This document shows, piece after piece, positions 45,724 to 57,548 of a DNA stretch of 64,000 bases. The notes beneath the pieces are model-generated. The model did no database searches. It saw nothing but the letters and a program-made list of their open reading frames with translations, and was not told the origin of the DNA. Made by a program: the position numbers and the translations under genes. Source of the stretch: Rhexocercosporidium sp. MPI-PUGE-AT-0058 (Eukaryota; Ascomycota; Leotiomycetes; Helotiales); assembly GCA_020746875.1 (NCBI GenBank), contig JAGTJL010000016.1:806001-870000 (forward strand), read 5' to 3'. Positions within the stretch are counted from its first letter, which is position 1. Every line of letters starts with the position of its first letter.

Positions 45724-46405
45724 TGGCTAGCAGACTTTGGGAGAAGTGTGGATGGGTTCCAGGCTCATTTTTTTGGTCAGCTGGGGACGGCCTAAATTAT
45801 TTCATAGGTATGAAGCGCTGATACGGAAAAGGTTTTTCTTTGGTAGAATATTTCCCAGTTCAATTTTCGCTGGCAGCAGTTAATGATGCGACTGAGCATA
45901 CGAATCATGGGACTCTTCTTGCAACAATTATGTGTTGAATTTGCCTTTTATCTGAAATAAAAATAAAAATAAGAAGAATATCGCTAGAAAACGGTTGGTA
46001 TTGACCTTTTATATCCTAACTTTTACGTCGAACCTAGCAATTATGATATGTAATGAGTATTGAAGGAGGCTAGAGTATAGTGATCTTCGTGGCGAGCTGG
46101 GATGCACTGGGGTAGTTGGTACAAAGCGTTTAACTTTCGTTATTCAATATGTGGTACCCAGGAGACACCAACCGCTTGGAATTTGGCGGCAGACTGCTAG
46201 ACTCTGTACCCCAGAAGAACTCTACTGTAAGACAGACCGCCGTGGATTGGTACAGCCGAAGCACTATGACTGGTTCAAACCCCTGTAAATTCAAGATGAT
46301 AACTCTCAGAAGATTTAGACCGATGTGAAAAGCACGAATTGCGATTATCTAGTATGTGATTCCTTATCTTCACCGTATCCAAATGGGTATAGCTAGTCAT
46401 CCAAA
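45724..46405. other. Intergenic region between convergent genes
   Basis: Contains the 3' ends of the patatin fusion (plus) and the ankyrin-CorA gene (minus). AATAAA-like motifs occur at about 45,955-45,970. No gene seen. Confidence 0.5.
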
Positions 46406-49400
46406 TCACGCCTTGCCGACAGCCATATCCCTAACCTGCGTTCCCCTCTCCAAATCCCCACTAACTCTCCTCATCTTAAACCCCGTCGCGGTCTGCCTGA
46501 CCTCCGGCCTAACAGGAACAGCAACCACAGGCGACGGCCTTGTACTAGTCGAGAACCTCTCCCTAATCCACTCGGTCTCAACACTCTTCCTCGTACTCCT
46601 CGCCACGCTCAATGCCTGCGCAAAAGAAAGCATATCCAGCCTGCCCTCACCAGGCTGACTCGCCCTCTCTTTCTTAAGGCGTCTCTGACTCAACGCCCTC
46701 CTTACTCTGCGGAGGAGGTGGCCGAGATCGTCTAAGCTCAAGGCTATTGCTATCAAGGGGATGGAAACAGCGAAGCCGATGCCGAACATGTATTTACTGA
46801 CATATCCCAACGGCAGACTAGGCCCCGCATCAGTCCGCGGGAATTCGCGGATATTGATCGCGAAGAAAGCAGCTATGAAACTCAGTGGTAAGAAGATAAT
46901 AGTGACGATCGTAAACACCATTATAGTCTGACTCTGTCTAGCTGTACCTGCTGCCTGATCACGCGCAAAGCGTGCTTCGAAGGCGTTGGCGTGTTTTTGT
47001 TTGAGGTCTAGCATGTCAGTGATGGATTTGTAGATGCGTTCTGCTTGACGATCCATGCGTTCTATGTCCTTAAGGTGCATTTCTATGGTTTTGAGTTGGT
47101 CCCGGAAGCGTTTCTTGACTTCTTGTTGGGATTTCTGCTCGTCGCGGTAGAGGTCGCAGACCGCGTCTTGAAGGTCGGGGAGGACGTTCTTTTGGTCGTC
47201 GAGGACTTTGGCGATCATATTTAGTTCGTCGCGGATGTCTTTCGTTTCGGCTAGGAGATCGGTTTCTTGACCTATGTCGAGGAGTTTGTCGATGAATGGT
47301 GGGTTGCGCATTAGTTCTTCGAATTTGAACTTCTCTTCTTCGGCGTCCCAGTTCATGTAATTAGTTTCGTGCTTGATTTCTGCTTCGGTCGTGCCGTGTT
47401 CGATGAATTTGGAGAATCCATGGGATCGGCGATGGTGTTGCAGCCAGATAGAAGCTTGTGCTGAGGCGGCATTAAATTCCTTGAACAGGATTGTCTCCCT
47501 ATCCGTGGCGCTACCGATACTCGATTCGAACATGTCCAGAAATTGATACTCGTCGTCTCCCATCCGATGCCGGTCAAAGACACCAGTACAGCGCCCCGTG
47601 ATAATCATTGCCAAATCGTAGACAGAGTTGACAGGCTCGCGAGTCTTACTATTGATGTCTTCGATAACACTATCAAGGACATTGAGCGGGTCATTCTTGG
47701 GCTGCTGCCACCTCTGAGGGAAGCTGGTTACTATCAAATCTTTCCCGAGAATCCACATCCACAGCTGATCAACCATGACAATCTTAGGATCTACCTCAGG
47801 ATCTTCGTGATCTTTACCTTTCACCTGATACCGATACACAACCTGATCTTGATCTCGACTCTCGGTGTCGATATTATGGTAAAAGAATTGATCCAGTGTT
47901 CGGCGAACGTGGAGGGAAACAGTTGAAGTCGCAAGATGGGCTCGAATCAGCATTTCGTCGTAGGTTTGTGCCTTGCCTAGGTACGGACAGAGAGGGGATC
48001 GCATGTTCTCGGCTCGTTTGATAGCCTCTTGCATTTCTTGACGACGTCGGGTGCTTTCGAAATGGAGGTACGGCATGAATGTGAAGATATTGCCTTTGGA
48101 CTGAGAAGTTTCCTTGCGGCCAGGTGTGCCAGGACGATCAAGAGATTGACTGGATTTCCCTGTAGAAAATTAGTAAATGTAGACGTAGATTAATGTCCAA
48201 TAGGTAAAATTGACATTGATAAGTCGCACATGTCAGTGGTTATTTGATTGTCTAAAATTCTGTCGGACAATAGCAGATCTTCAATGTCCGAACACTATTC
48301 GCATATTGCAGCAGCAGAGCAACCTTGACTGTAACGATAGAGATAGACACTTACGAGGCGTCTCCTTATCTTTACTGAGAGTGTCATTCAGCTTCGGCGA
48401 CTTGTTCCCCTTGACATGAGGCTTTTTGCCTTTCTCCTTATGTGTACCCCTGTCGTAATCTTTCCCATGCGATGACTTGAAGAAATCGGTACTATCCTCT
48501 CGGAATGTAGAACCCCTTGAAGCCGGCTTGGGTGAACCCTTCGCATCGGCGCCATTGATCATAATCTTGGGCGGCCCCTGATCGACGACAGACTCAGCTG
48601 GCACCTGTGGAGTGCGAGTGGCTCTTGTCGAACTCTGACAGAGAGGGCGCATGAAGTGCGAATGGCTTTGCTGCCCACGATGTTGATGGGAGAATGATTT
48701 TTCCAGCGCTTTGAATCCTTCGACATCGCTTGCCCCTTCTTCGATGAACATCTTCGTAAGTAGAACTTCGATCCAAGCCATATTGTTTGCAGGGAGATGG
48801 ATCCATCGGAAATCTGAAGCCTTGTCATCATTGGGCAAGATAGTATACTTTGGCTTCCGCGAATTGACAGGATCACGACCATACAGTAGCTCTACAGTCT
48901 CGTCAGCTCGCACCCCCAACTCACCTACGAAGGGGGCTTACCGTAAACCGTCGGTCTTTTGACGCGGTTCTCATTGTGAAAATTTCCAAAATCGACAACA
49001 GTGGCATTGAATCCATTACTCGCACCAAGAGCATCCTCGGATATGCTTTCCATATGATTGAAAGGTGCTAGAAGGCTGACTATATCTTTGTGTCTGTTCT
49101 GAGCAGCTCGCAGAAATGGTGTGCTTCCGAAAGTATCCCTAGCTGCCTTCTTTATTTCTTTCCTCTCCAATAAACATTTGACAACCGCTACATGGCCTCC
49201 TTGAGCTGCAAGATGCAGCGGTGTTATACCATTGAGAAGTTTCGCATTTACATCAGACCCAGCTTCGATCAGAATCCTTACTATTCTCTCGGATCCGAGT
49301 TCGCAGGCATTATGAAGAGGGGACCATCCTCCATCGCTCTTGGCTGTGATATCTGCGCCATGTTTGAGAAGTAATTCTACAATGTCGATCCAGTCGTGGG

Positions 49401-50127
49401 CTGCCGCAAGATGTAGACTTGTCTTCCCCCGTATCTCAGTCGCATGTACATTAGCTCGCGGTATTCTCGATCTTGTGAGCAGAAGTTCTGCAAGATGCGT
49501 CTTCCCAGTCGCGCAAGCCCAGTGAAGGGGTGATCTTCCAAGTTTGTCTTGTCCCTCTTCCCCATCTATATGTATGTTTTCTTTAAGCAACAGCTCAATG
49601 ACCGAGTCTCCCCAATTGCACTGTTTGTCGGCAGCCAAGTTGTGTAGCACATTCCGTCCTCGCGCGTCCTTCGCATTGACATCTGCACCTCTGACGATCA
49701 GCGAATTGAGAATGTGCCAATAATTCATCCATGCTGAAGTCATAAGGGCAGTTCTGCCTTTCTTGTCCGCCGTTTCTGGATTTGCGCCATGCTCGAGAAG
49801 TAGGTGTACGATGCCGATATTGTTCCTCTCAACTGCCTTGAACAACGGAGAGAGTCTGTTTCCAGTCGCTCCGTCAGGTTCGGCCCCTTGAGCTAGAAGA
49901 TATTGCGTCGCACCGATCTTCCCCTTTTCTGAACTTCGTACAAGGCCGATTCGGAGGAAGTTTTCGTTCAGTTGTCCCTTGGTTTTCGCCGCAGCGATGA
50001 TCTGCCGGAGCTTCTCGACATCGTCGTTCTCCGCCGCGCGAAGCAATTGAGGTTCCAGGCGCTCATTGTGGTCGCTGGACCGCGATCTTGATCGCGACAG
50101 TCGTTCTCCTATGTCTATCTCGGCCAT
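46406..50127 (-). CDS. Ankyrin-repeat / CorA-like transporter fusion protein
   Basis: Three exons on the minus strand: 50127-48942, 48891-48355 and 48159-46406; 1,158 residues. A short Arg/Ser-rich start (LSRSRSRSSD) precedes about eight ankyrin repeats (residues about 25-365; clear TPLHLAAQGGHVAVVKCLL and TSLHLAAAHDWIDIVELLL units). Then comes the linker typical of fungal CorA-like proteins (YELLYGRDPV ... FRWIHLPANNMAWIEVLL), a Lys/Ser-rich disordered stretch interrupted by a 195-nt intron, and a large helical cytoplasmic domain with TLDQFFYHNID and DQLWMWILGKDLIVTSFPQR. Near the C-terminus two membrane helices, IMVFTIVTIIFLPLSFIAAF and YMFGIGFAVSIPLIAIALSL, match the CorA pore pair. Where CorA channels have Gly-Met-Asn this protein has Ala-Ile-Asn (FFAINIREFP), so magnesium transport is doubtful. 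It may be a membrane sensor; ankyrin-CorA fusions are a known fungal class. Confidence 0.88.
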
Positions 50128-51457
50128 CCCTTGGAGTTGTTCGTTTCGTCTGAAGTCAAGGCATATGAGCTACCCAAAACTGCGCGTTATGTCATGCTGG
50201 TCTGTCGATATATGGATGGAAATTTGAAGAATAGGAAGTACAGAGGCGCGTGGCGATTGAGTAGTACAGAAATTTGCCATCATGGGCGATAGCCTGCAGC
50301 CAAGAAATCCTTGGAGTTGAAGCTCTCCGGTGGCCGGCAAATCAAATCTGGGGAAGGCAAGGGTTCGCCAAGCCTCGTCTGGATCAATGGAGCTTCTTCA
50401 GACGACATCCCTGAATATTAATTATGGTGTATGGTGTTTCAGCAATCACTTAAGTTAATTCACAGTTGAAGGGTTTTATGGAAATCCCGAGTTCCGTACC
50501 ATTCAGCATGGCATTAGATCTTTGCCTGGCTGCTGGCGTGAAGTCAGCAGCCCTAGGGTTCAATGGTACCGACATTCTCATGAATGCTCCAGGCTAAGAC
50601 GGCATGAATTAGGTGTTTGGCGAGGCCGACAAGAGAACCCCTGCATTTCGAGAACAGAAAATAAAATAAAGTTGGCGGGCATTGGGCTTTATTTCGATCG
50701 TGGGGATTTAGGTCCCAAACATCTGCATCCTTCTAGCTTTCTCATCATCTAATCTAGCTAGGAGATACTGAGTCTCTTAAAGTCAAGTGTTTTCTCCGGG
50801 CCACGACTATGGTCCGAACCATTCAATAAAATAGGTCTTTCATGATTATTCTTCCTCAGTGGTCCAAGAAAGTATCATTTTCCTCGAGTGGGCTGGCTTC
50901 TTCGAGCACTAATGGGACGGACGGCCCTTTGACACCTCTTGAACTACTTACTGGAAATCAAGAGACATCAACTTAGCCTTTGAGATTTTTGCAGCATCTG
51001 CGCATTACAAAGCCAATTAGAATATTTTGGTTGTCAGGTTTTGGCTGGGCCGAAAGTCGCTCGACCACCTAAGGTTTGGGTTTGTTTACTTGGCAGTTAA
51101 CGCCTTACCTTTTCGCATAGGGTTCAGGATGATACCCATCAGCCTCTACTCTGAAAGCTTTGTGTATAGGGTTGGAAAGCTTTGAGGTCTAGACTTGTGG
51201 GTTCTGGGTTTGGATGCGGAGTCTGGAGCTGCGATTGCTATTCAAGGTTTCCTTCTGGCCGATGAAAGATCTGCCTTGATTTCTCATCTTGATAGCCCTG
51301 TCGTAGTCCGCCAAGAACTGTGCTCAAAATCGCCGTGTCCAAAATCACTAGACTCTGTTCACGTCAAGAATATTTAGTATCGAGTCCGCATTATCGAATT
51401 ACTTCTCCAATCCCCAAATGTCATCGAAAACCAGCAAGCCGAACCGGATCTACAAAT
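50128..51457. other. Intergenic region, no gene recognised
   Basis: Upstream of the ankyrin-CorA start on one side and downstream of the GNAT gene on the other. No coding sequence with a recognisable domain or splice pattern was found. Confidence 0.5.
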
Positions 51458-52285
51458 CTATCTCTTCAAAGTCTCACTATTCCAACGCTTCGGCATCCGA
51501 ATCATTACACCACCACCATTCCCCTCAAAGTAATTCTCACCACTAAACCTCGCAAGCAACTCAAAGCCCACACTCCTATACATCCACTCCCCAGCAGCAC
51601 TGGCCTCAATTCCCGTAATAACACCCTCACTATCCGCCCTGCCCAGCACCTCAGCCATTAACCTTTTCCCAACCCCTCTCCCTTGGTACTCTTCATAAAC
51701 AACCACACTCTGGGCATGCCATCGGTTAGCCCTATCCTCCCTCCCCTCCCAATGTAACCTGTCCTCCACTTCAACCATCTTCAGGAACTTCCTAACCGCT
51801 TCCGGGTCCTCACTCCTATCACCACCCATCCACCATAAGTTGCCCTTCATCCAAACCCACCACAGCCAACTTGCAACCCACAACCAAGCCCTCCACGTGA
51901 CACCCGCATCTCTATCCATCTTCCTCGCAGCCTCATCATCGCCCAACCTCACAAATTGCATGTACCCGATCGGGTACTCCGGTTTGCCTTTCTCATACGC
52001 GAAATAAGTGATATTGCGCGGTGAGAACATGCGCACTTGAGCACGGCCCTGGTATCCGAATTCGTAGTCACGGTAGTACTTTGCGCGGTGGGGGGAGGTG
52101 TATTTGGTGAGTTCGGTATCATAGTAGGTGCGTGCTGCGATGCGGCCGACATGATGTCCTTCGAATAAGCGTGCGCGTCGGATGAGGATGGGTTCTTGTG
52201 ATGGGGGTGGGATTCGAGGAAGCGGGAATTTCCCTGCGCGCGCGCTTGAGGGATTATTTTGGAGTCTGTCTTTTGGAGCGGGCAT
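51458..52285 (-). CDS. GNAT-family N-acetyltransferase
   Basis: A single exon of 275 residues. The N-terminal region ILIRRARLFEGHHVGRIAAR and TYYDTELTKYTSP fit the start of fungal GNAT proteins. The acetyl-CoA motif is HAQSVVVYEEYQGRGVGKRL (V-V-x5-Q-x-x-G-V-G-K), followed by MAEVLGRADSEGV, IEASAAGEWMYRSVGFELL and a final strand. A Trp-rich insert (WRAWLWVASWLWWVWMKGN and LWWMGGD) separates the first and second halves and may form a hydrophobic or membrane-contacting surface. The substrate is unknown; such fungal GNATs act on small amines or polyamine-like molecules. The start ATG at 52285 is the first in frame, and there is no intron. Confidence 0.85.
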   Translation of the reverse strand: MPAPKDRLQNNPSSARAGKFPLPRIPPPSQEPILIRRARLFEGHHVGRIAARTYYDTELTKYTSPHRAKYYRDYEFGYQGRAQVRMFSPRNITYFAYEKGKPEYPIGYMQFVRLGDDEAARKMDRDAGVTWRAWLWVASWLWWVWMKGNLWWMGGDRSEDPEAVRKFLKMVEVEDRLHWEGREDRANRWHAQSVVVYEEYQGRGVGKRLMAEVLGRADSEGVITGIEASAAGEWMYRSVGFELLARFSGENYFEGNGGGVMIRMPKRWNSETLKR

Positions 52286-53464
52286 TGTTGTCTTTTTTGA
52301 AGCTTCTAATTTTCTGTATTGGAAGGTTGGGATTGGAAATGCGGCTGGGAGGTCTTTTGTATGTTGTTACTTCATTTGAATAAGACGGCGTGAGTCAGGC
52401 CGGGCGTGGGAGACCAGCCAAGAACTTTAGACTCGGTGGGTACCAACAAGGACAACCAAAAATGGATCTGAAGGCCCACCACCAGATCACCTTCCTTTTT
52501 CACTTATACTTACGAAACGCGTCGTATGCTCAGGACAATGAGTGCATGGGAAGTGCTTTGCTGCCTTAATATGTGGGGAATCAATACTCTGGAGACACAG
52601 GTAACTATTTCGAATCGAATCGAACTGAACCAAATTTAATGGGAATCACAAATCGTGTACCTAGTTTCTGTGGATATTCTCCCGCCATCAAAACACCAAA
52701 GCCTAAAGTTAAACATCCCAAAAAGTATCACCCAAAATATTAGAAGAAGAGAAGGATCCTCAAGCCCACAGATTGTCAAAATGTTTCGTGTCAACGTGGA
52801 ATGTGCTGAAGCTTCCTAAACCTTTAAGGTAGATCAATGGGTTCCTATGCTTGCATCGCGTGGATCAGAGCTGCCGAGCCGCGGAATTTTAAATGGAATA
52901 GGAGCCAAATTGTGCGAAGCCTCAGGACAGCAATCACAATTGAGGTAAGTATATAGCTAATGGACAAAGCTGCACTAGCATCGTATAAAAGAAAAGGTTG
53001 ACATCTAAGAGAGAATAACAGACGATAGACTGCATTATGCATGATGGGAGGTCGAGGAGGTGTTAGTGCTCACGTGGAAAACACTGGCATCGTCATTCTA
53101 AAACCTAAATGAGGCTTCGCGCTCCCGAATTGCCTGCAATCTCGAAACTAGATGAGGCTGGATAGTCTGGGCTGAGAAAGAATTGGTACTTCTTGCTTTC
53201 CGAGAATCCCATTCATGTATTGTAGTCCCAAGAGTGGAACCCAATCTGAGATTCTCAAATGCTTTCTTTTCTCGCCGATCAATCACTTTTTGTACGATCC
53301 TGAGGCAGCACAAGGCTGGTATCGGACAGATCCAGCTGCCCAAAATGTGCCCATGCTCGAACTTTTGGTCTCGGCTCTTTTTCTGTTAGGTGTAGAGCTC
53401 CCAAGAGACCATGGGTACTGGTCGTAACTCTCCACCAAAGCCTCCTGAAGTCATGCTTCATCCG
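52286..53464. other. Intergenic region, no gene recognised
   Basis: Upstream of the GNAT gene and downstream of NPR2. Short open frames only; none looks like a protein. Confidence 0.5.
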
Positions 53465-54787
53465 TCATCGATAAATCGTGTCGAAATCCTCAAACTTTCG
53501 CAGTTGCTCTCTGATCTTGGCTTCAGCCAGGTTGTTCTCAGTTGTGATTTGATCAAACGAATGACAACCATCCAGGTACTTCTGCATGATATCACCGCCA
53601 GTAACTTTGTTCTGCCCAGACACCAAAGAAGATATGTATGCAGGCGACACGGCATATTTATGCACCCGGTAAATGATGCCTTTGATAATCCCGAACTGGA
53701 TGAAGCGTCGAACATCAACGAAGTTCAGGACGGGAAATCCTTGATCGTTATGAAGCTTCAGCCATTCCTTAACGGTCCGAGATGTGGCGAGGGAGGTAAA
53801 GAGTCGGCAGAGATAGAAGTTGGGGAGGCGAGGTCCGTTGATGTAAACGTAATTGGCGCACTCGTCTTGCATGCCATCTCTGTCCGCTAGAAAGTCATTG
53901 ACTTCAGGCGTCGGGGCATATATGTTGCCGAACAAGAATAAGTCGAGCATGAGAATAGAATCATAATAAAGGAGATGCTGGAGGGCGATTTTAGTCAAAT
54001 CAAGAGCCACGTCCGCATCATGAGCAATGCGTCGAACATCTTTAATGCCATCAATCTGCTTGATCACTTTCTTCATCGTCAAATCCCACGTATCGTCCAT
54101 GATCTCTGAAAACTTCATAGTGGATATTGGGACATGCCACGATTTGACTGGTGGTGGATGTCTGTGATTTGGGAACAACTTCATATTGATTGTGTTTGCG
54201 TCATCTGGGGGTGTAAGTTGATGTCACCCAACTGATCGGAAGACCTACCAACTGGTATCATGCACTCATTATAATTGTTCAGATCTTCTTTGATGATCTC
54301 AATCAAGGCCGCAATGGACCGTCGTTCTTGAGAATTCGAGTAATCTTCTTGGCTCAAGTACTCATTCTGGATTTCCATCTCCGTGAACGTGCTCGCCAAT
54401 CGTCGAACCACAGCTTCATATGGCGTCTTATCTACCTCTACACCAATCACGATGCAGAAGTTGAACATAAATTCATTTCGCGCATACTTCTCATCCTTAA
54501 TGCACACAGGATGACCTAGGATGCGATACTTGTTCTCTGGCTCACAGATTGTGACGAAGCGGTTGCAGAAAGCCTGTCTCGGGATGATGTATTCGGCCAT
54601 AGTCTCAAAGTCGAAGAGACGTGGTTTATCAACATCCGGTTCAGGTACGATGCATCCTGGCGGGCTTTGGTGCACTACCTTGGTGCCTTCATGATGTTAG
54701 AATGATGGGATGCCGGCCGTCGATAGTGTGAGTGAGTGACTTGCCTTGTTCTGACAAAAAGCGGGCGAAAAATATGCCTTGAATCAT
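53465..54787 (-). CDS. npr2: Nitrogen permease regulator NPR2 (GATOR1/SEACIT subunit)
   Basis: Three exons on the minus strand: 54787-54745, 54686-54249 and 54204-53465; 1221 nt, 406 residues. It begins MIQGIFFARFLSEQGTKVVH, the normal NPR2 longin-domain start, and continues with SPPGCIVPEPDV, AEYIIPRQAFCNRFVTICEP, RILGHPVCIKDEKYARNEFM and FNFCIVIG. The later part has DDANTINMKLFPN, PPPVKSWHVPIS, IDGIKDVRRIAHDADVALDL and LFLFGNIYAPTP, and ends in winged-helix-like RFIQFGIIKGIIYRVHKYAV. Length is close to yeast and human homologues. The first intron (54687-54744, 58 nt) starts with GC rather than GT (exon ...CAAG, then GCAAGT) and ends CATGAAG. With Npr3, and Iml1 as GAP, it forms the complex that restrains TORC1 at the vacuole under amino-acid or nitrogen limitation. 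Confidence 0.95.
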
Positions 54788-55336
54788 CGTAGTCTGCTAT
54801 GAAAGCGCGCTGTCTTGTTTAAAGCTGCTGATATACCGGGGAAACCCCATAGACTGGGCGCCCATATGATGGTGTTCTAAGGTAGTCCGATCTCCAAGAT
54901 ATCTTCATCGAGGTTTACAGAAGCGCCGGTGTCTGTCGGGCCGGGGCTTGCCGATGATTGGTCGGGCTGACGACATGTTAATTTCTTCTCTTGGAGTTTA
55001 ACAGCCTTCGTCCTTATGCTTAGACAGACATAAACGACAACGACATAGAACGGCGTTAGATTTACTTTCCACGAGCCTTTATTTTGAATTCTTCTTAAAC
55101 CTGCCTCTCGCTTCGCCAAGCCTCAAAAGCCGTTGTCCTTTCATTTTCCCCAACGACACGTTATCGTGTATTGAATTATTCTTTCGTCTGGAAATCCCTT
55201 CCTGGGCCCGCAACTCATTAATCTCTATTCGTCGATATCCTCAACTCGCGAAGTATCAGCAGACTTACATAGCAAAGGCCATTACTAATCCGGTGCTCAA
55301 TTCGGGGACAAAGCTGAACCCAACCCCAATAGCATC
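54788..55336. promoter_or_regulatory. Divergent promoter, NPR2 / methyltransferase
   Basis: A 549-bp interval between divergent start codons. A minus-strand open frame of 80 codons (54877-55119) lies here; it has one hydrophobic segment but no known relative that I recognise, and I treat it as promoter/leader DNA. Confidence 0.5.
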
Positions 55337-56568
55337 ATGGATCTTCCCAGTCTTCGACAGAACCCGTCATACAATTCTATTCTCAAAGCTCTCGAGTCTC
55401 TTCAACTGAAGCCCTCGTCATGGGATGAAACCAGCGTTCCCGAAGGTACTCACCCCGAAGGCGATGTATCTGCCAACGTATTCTTAATCTCGGTCATCAT
55501 GAGCGAGTTTGAATGGCTTCAAGAGATGAAGGACGATGCTGGTGTCGTACTATCAGTTGATGATCAGAAAGAAAAGTTGATTACAGAAGCTAGCAGCAGG
55601 ATGTCTGAACGTTGTGGTCGATCCGGTAAGTGATTGCCCAGCTACTAAACGTAGACTTGCTTACAAAATCTAGCTGCAGGGGAAATGACTCGTACTTGGG
55701 TCATTCCAAAATCACTCGCTCTGCCCGAAATCAGATTTGATATTCGCGAGCCTCCACTTACAGGGGATCAAATTGGCCTGAAGACCTGGGGCACTTCCTA
55801 TGTGCTCGCCAAAAGGTTGGAATTCATCGGCTCCGAATACCTTGGCCCTATCATAAATGATGCGACGCCTTCAAACCACCCCAAAATTCTGGAATTAGGC
55901 GCAGGTACTGGCCTGGTGAGTAATATCTTCATTCTTTTCATCGGAATTCTTCTGGCTGTTCCTCGCGCACATCTGCCTTACCATCTCCTGCCTTTGACAT
56001 GTGCTGAAAATCGTAGGTCGGCATGGCTGCTGCTGCAGTATGGAAATCCAGAGTGCTTCTTACAGATCTGGTGGACATTCAAGAAAACATGATGTTCAAC
56101 ATCAACAAGAACCTTTCAACGGTGAGTGACCTGGGTGGCAGGATCTCTGGCGAGGTACTCGACTGGACGAAAGCTCGAGAAGCGTTGCCATCACTAAGAT
56201 GCAAAGAGTTCGAAGTAAGTCTTCTGCTTTCCTTGCACTGCCTCTACTAAGCATCGCAGATAGTCATAGCAGCGGATCCAATGTACGATCATGAACACCC
56301 CGAACTGGTTGCAAAGATGGTCAAGATGTTCTTGAAGGAGGGCACTGAGTCAAGAGCACTGGTAGCTATTCCTCTGCGGGACGCTCACACCAAGCGTTTG
56401 GCTTTGCACTTCGCGACCATACTGGAGAATACGGGTTTCTGTGTGGTACACCAGGATCACGAAACCTTCAATGATGACTGGCAATCTGAGGAAGAGGTTC
56501 AAGTCCAGTGGACAATATGGCGACGCACAGAAGGTGATCTTGACTTCGATGGCCCGAGTTCATTCTAA
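55337..56568 (+). CDS. Class I SAM-dependent protein-lysine methyltransferase (family 16, EFM2/Rrg1-like)
   Basis: Four exons: 55337-55625, 55674-55915, 56017-56214 and 56260-56568; 345 residues. Introns are 48, 101 and 45 nt, all with GTAAGT or GTGAGT donors. The N-terminal extension of about 100 residues (MDLPSLRQNPSYNSIL...) is followed by the family 16 signature: TWVIPKSLALPEIRFDIREP, LTGDQIGLKTWGTSYVLAKR, the SAM-binding motif ILELGAGTGLVGMAAAA (completed across intron 2), LLTDLVDIQENMMFNI and VIAADPMYDHEHPELV with the DxxY motif. The C-terminal part has ESRALVAIPLRDAHTKR and ends with the VQVQWTIWRR strand. Relatives methylate lysines of translation factors such as eEF2; the long N-terminus favours the EFM2 subgroup, but I cannot distinguish paralogues. 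Cytosolic. It shares a promoter region with NPR2. Confidence 0.85.
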
Positions 56569-57548
56569 TGTACTCCTCATTTTGGACAGCCTGTGAATGC
56601 ATGGAACGTGACCGGTGCCTGCATAGATATTCAATATTGGGGGGACATAAAAGAAAAGTTCCTTCGACAAGAGCGACCAACAGCCCAGTAATTCACACAA
56701 ACTCAAACACATCCCGTCCCAGGCTCCTGATCACTCACTTCTCGTTCTATATTTTGCGCGGATTGAATCCAGCCCTCCTTCCATTGCAGCATCTCTTGCG
56801 ATACCTTTCATCGCGACCAACTACAATGGCTTTCGTCGCAACGCCGCCTAGAATTCATGAGGCGCGCTTCTTCGACGCATGAAGCTTGTGCAAAGGCTCA
56901 TCCTGTGATTCAGCGATCTCTGCATTCTTTTCAGTCTTACTGCAATCATCTACTGCAGCCCCGTTCTCAGCTTTCGAGCCGTTCGCGTTGTGCTCATTAT
57001 ACCGTTTACTCCACGCCAGTGCCGGTTTGATTCGAAATTCCTACCGACGCTCAATTTTGGTACAAATCCATTGTGTGAATTTCCATCCCAGTGGTGAATC
57101 AAGAGCGACAAATCCCGTGATTCGTCGCGCACAATGTCTTGAGTCCTCGACAATAGGAAGACTCGCTTATCACAGCCTTGTGGTGCTGGCAGATAATCAC
57201 CTCGACCTCGACTCCATTCCCGCAATACCACCAACCACCACGAACGAAACGCGCAACTTCACGATCAACACAAAAGCTTCCCCAACAACCAACTGTATTG
57301 TACACTACATACTCGCATCTTGTATTTGCTCTGGAGCACAGGGAGATCGACGATATCTCTCTACTGTGTTCGCCGCGACGAATCTCACAAGCTCACCTTC
57401 GATATCGCTTATTGCCTCTCCCCGACTCCCTCCCTCTACGAAAACCCTCCACCACGCTCTAAAACACCTTCAAAACCCCCTCTCTTTACGACAGACATTC
57501 TACTCCCATCTACAACATCTTCAAACTCCCAATAACCTATCGCAAAAA
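56569..57548 (+). other. Long 5' leader / intergenic region of the disordered-protein gene
   Basis: A frame stays open from about 56,886 into the next gene, in frame with its ATG at 57549, but contains no ATG of its own and translates to low-information sequence. I therefore read it as promoter and leader. The last 300 bases are CT/CA-rich, as in many fungal 5' UTRs. Confidence 0.5.

Noticed and set aside
46230..46290. GGTTCAAACCCC resembling a tRNA B box
   Set aside because: No acceptor stem, anticodon arm or A box at the right distance, so not a tRNA.
54877..55119. 80-codon minus-strand open frame with one hydrophobic segment
   Set aside because: It lies in a divergent promoter between two solid genes and resembles no protein I recognise; it could be a small membrane protein, but the evidence is too thin.
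56886..57548. Upstream extension of the large disordered protein in the same frame
   Set aside because: The frame is open but has no ATG before 57549, and its translation is low-information leader-like sequence.
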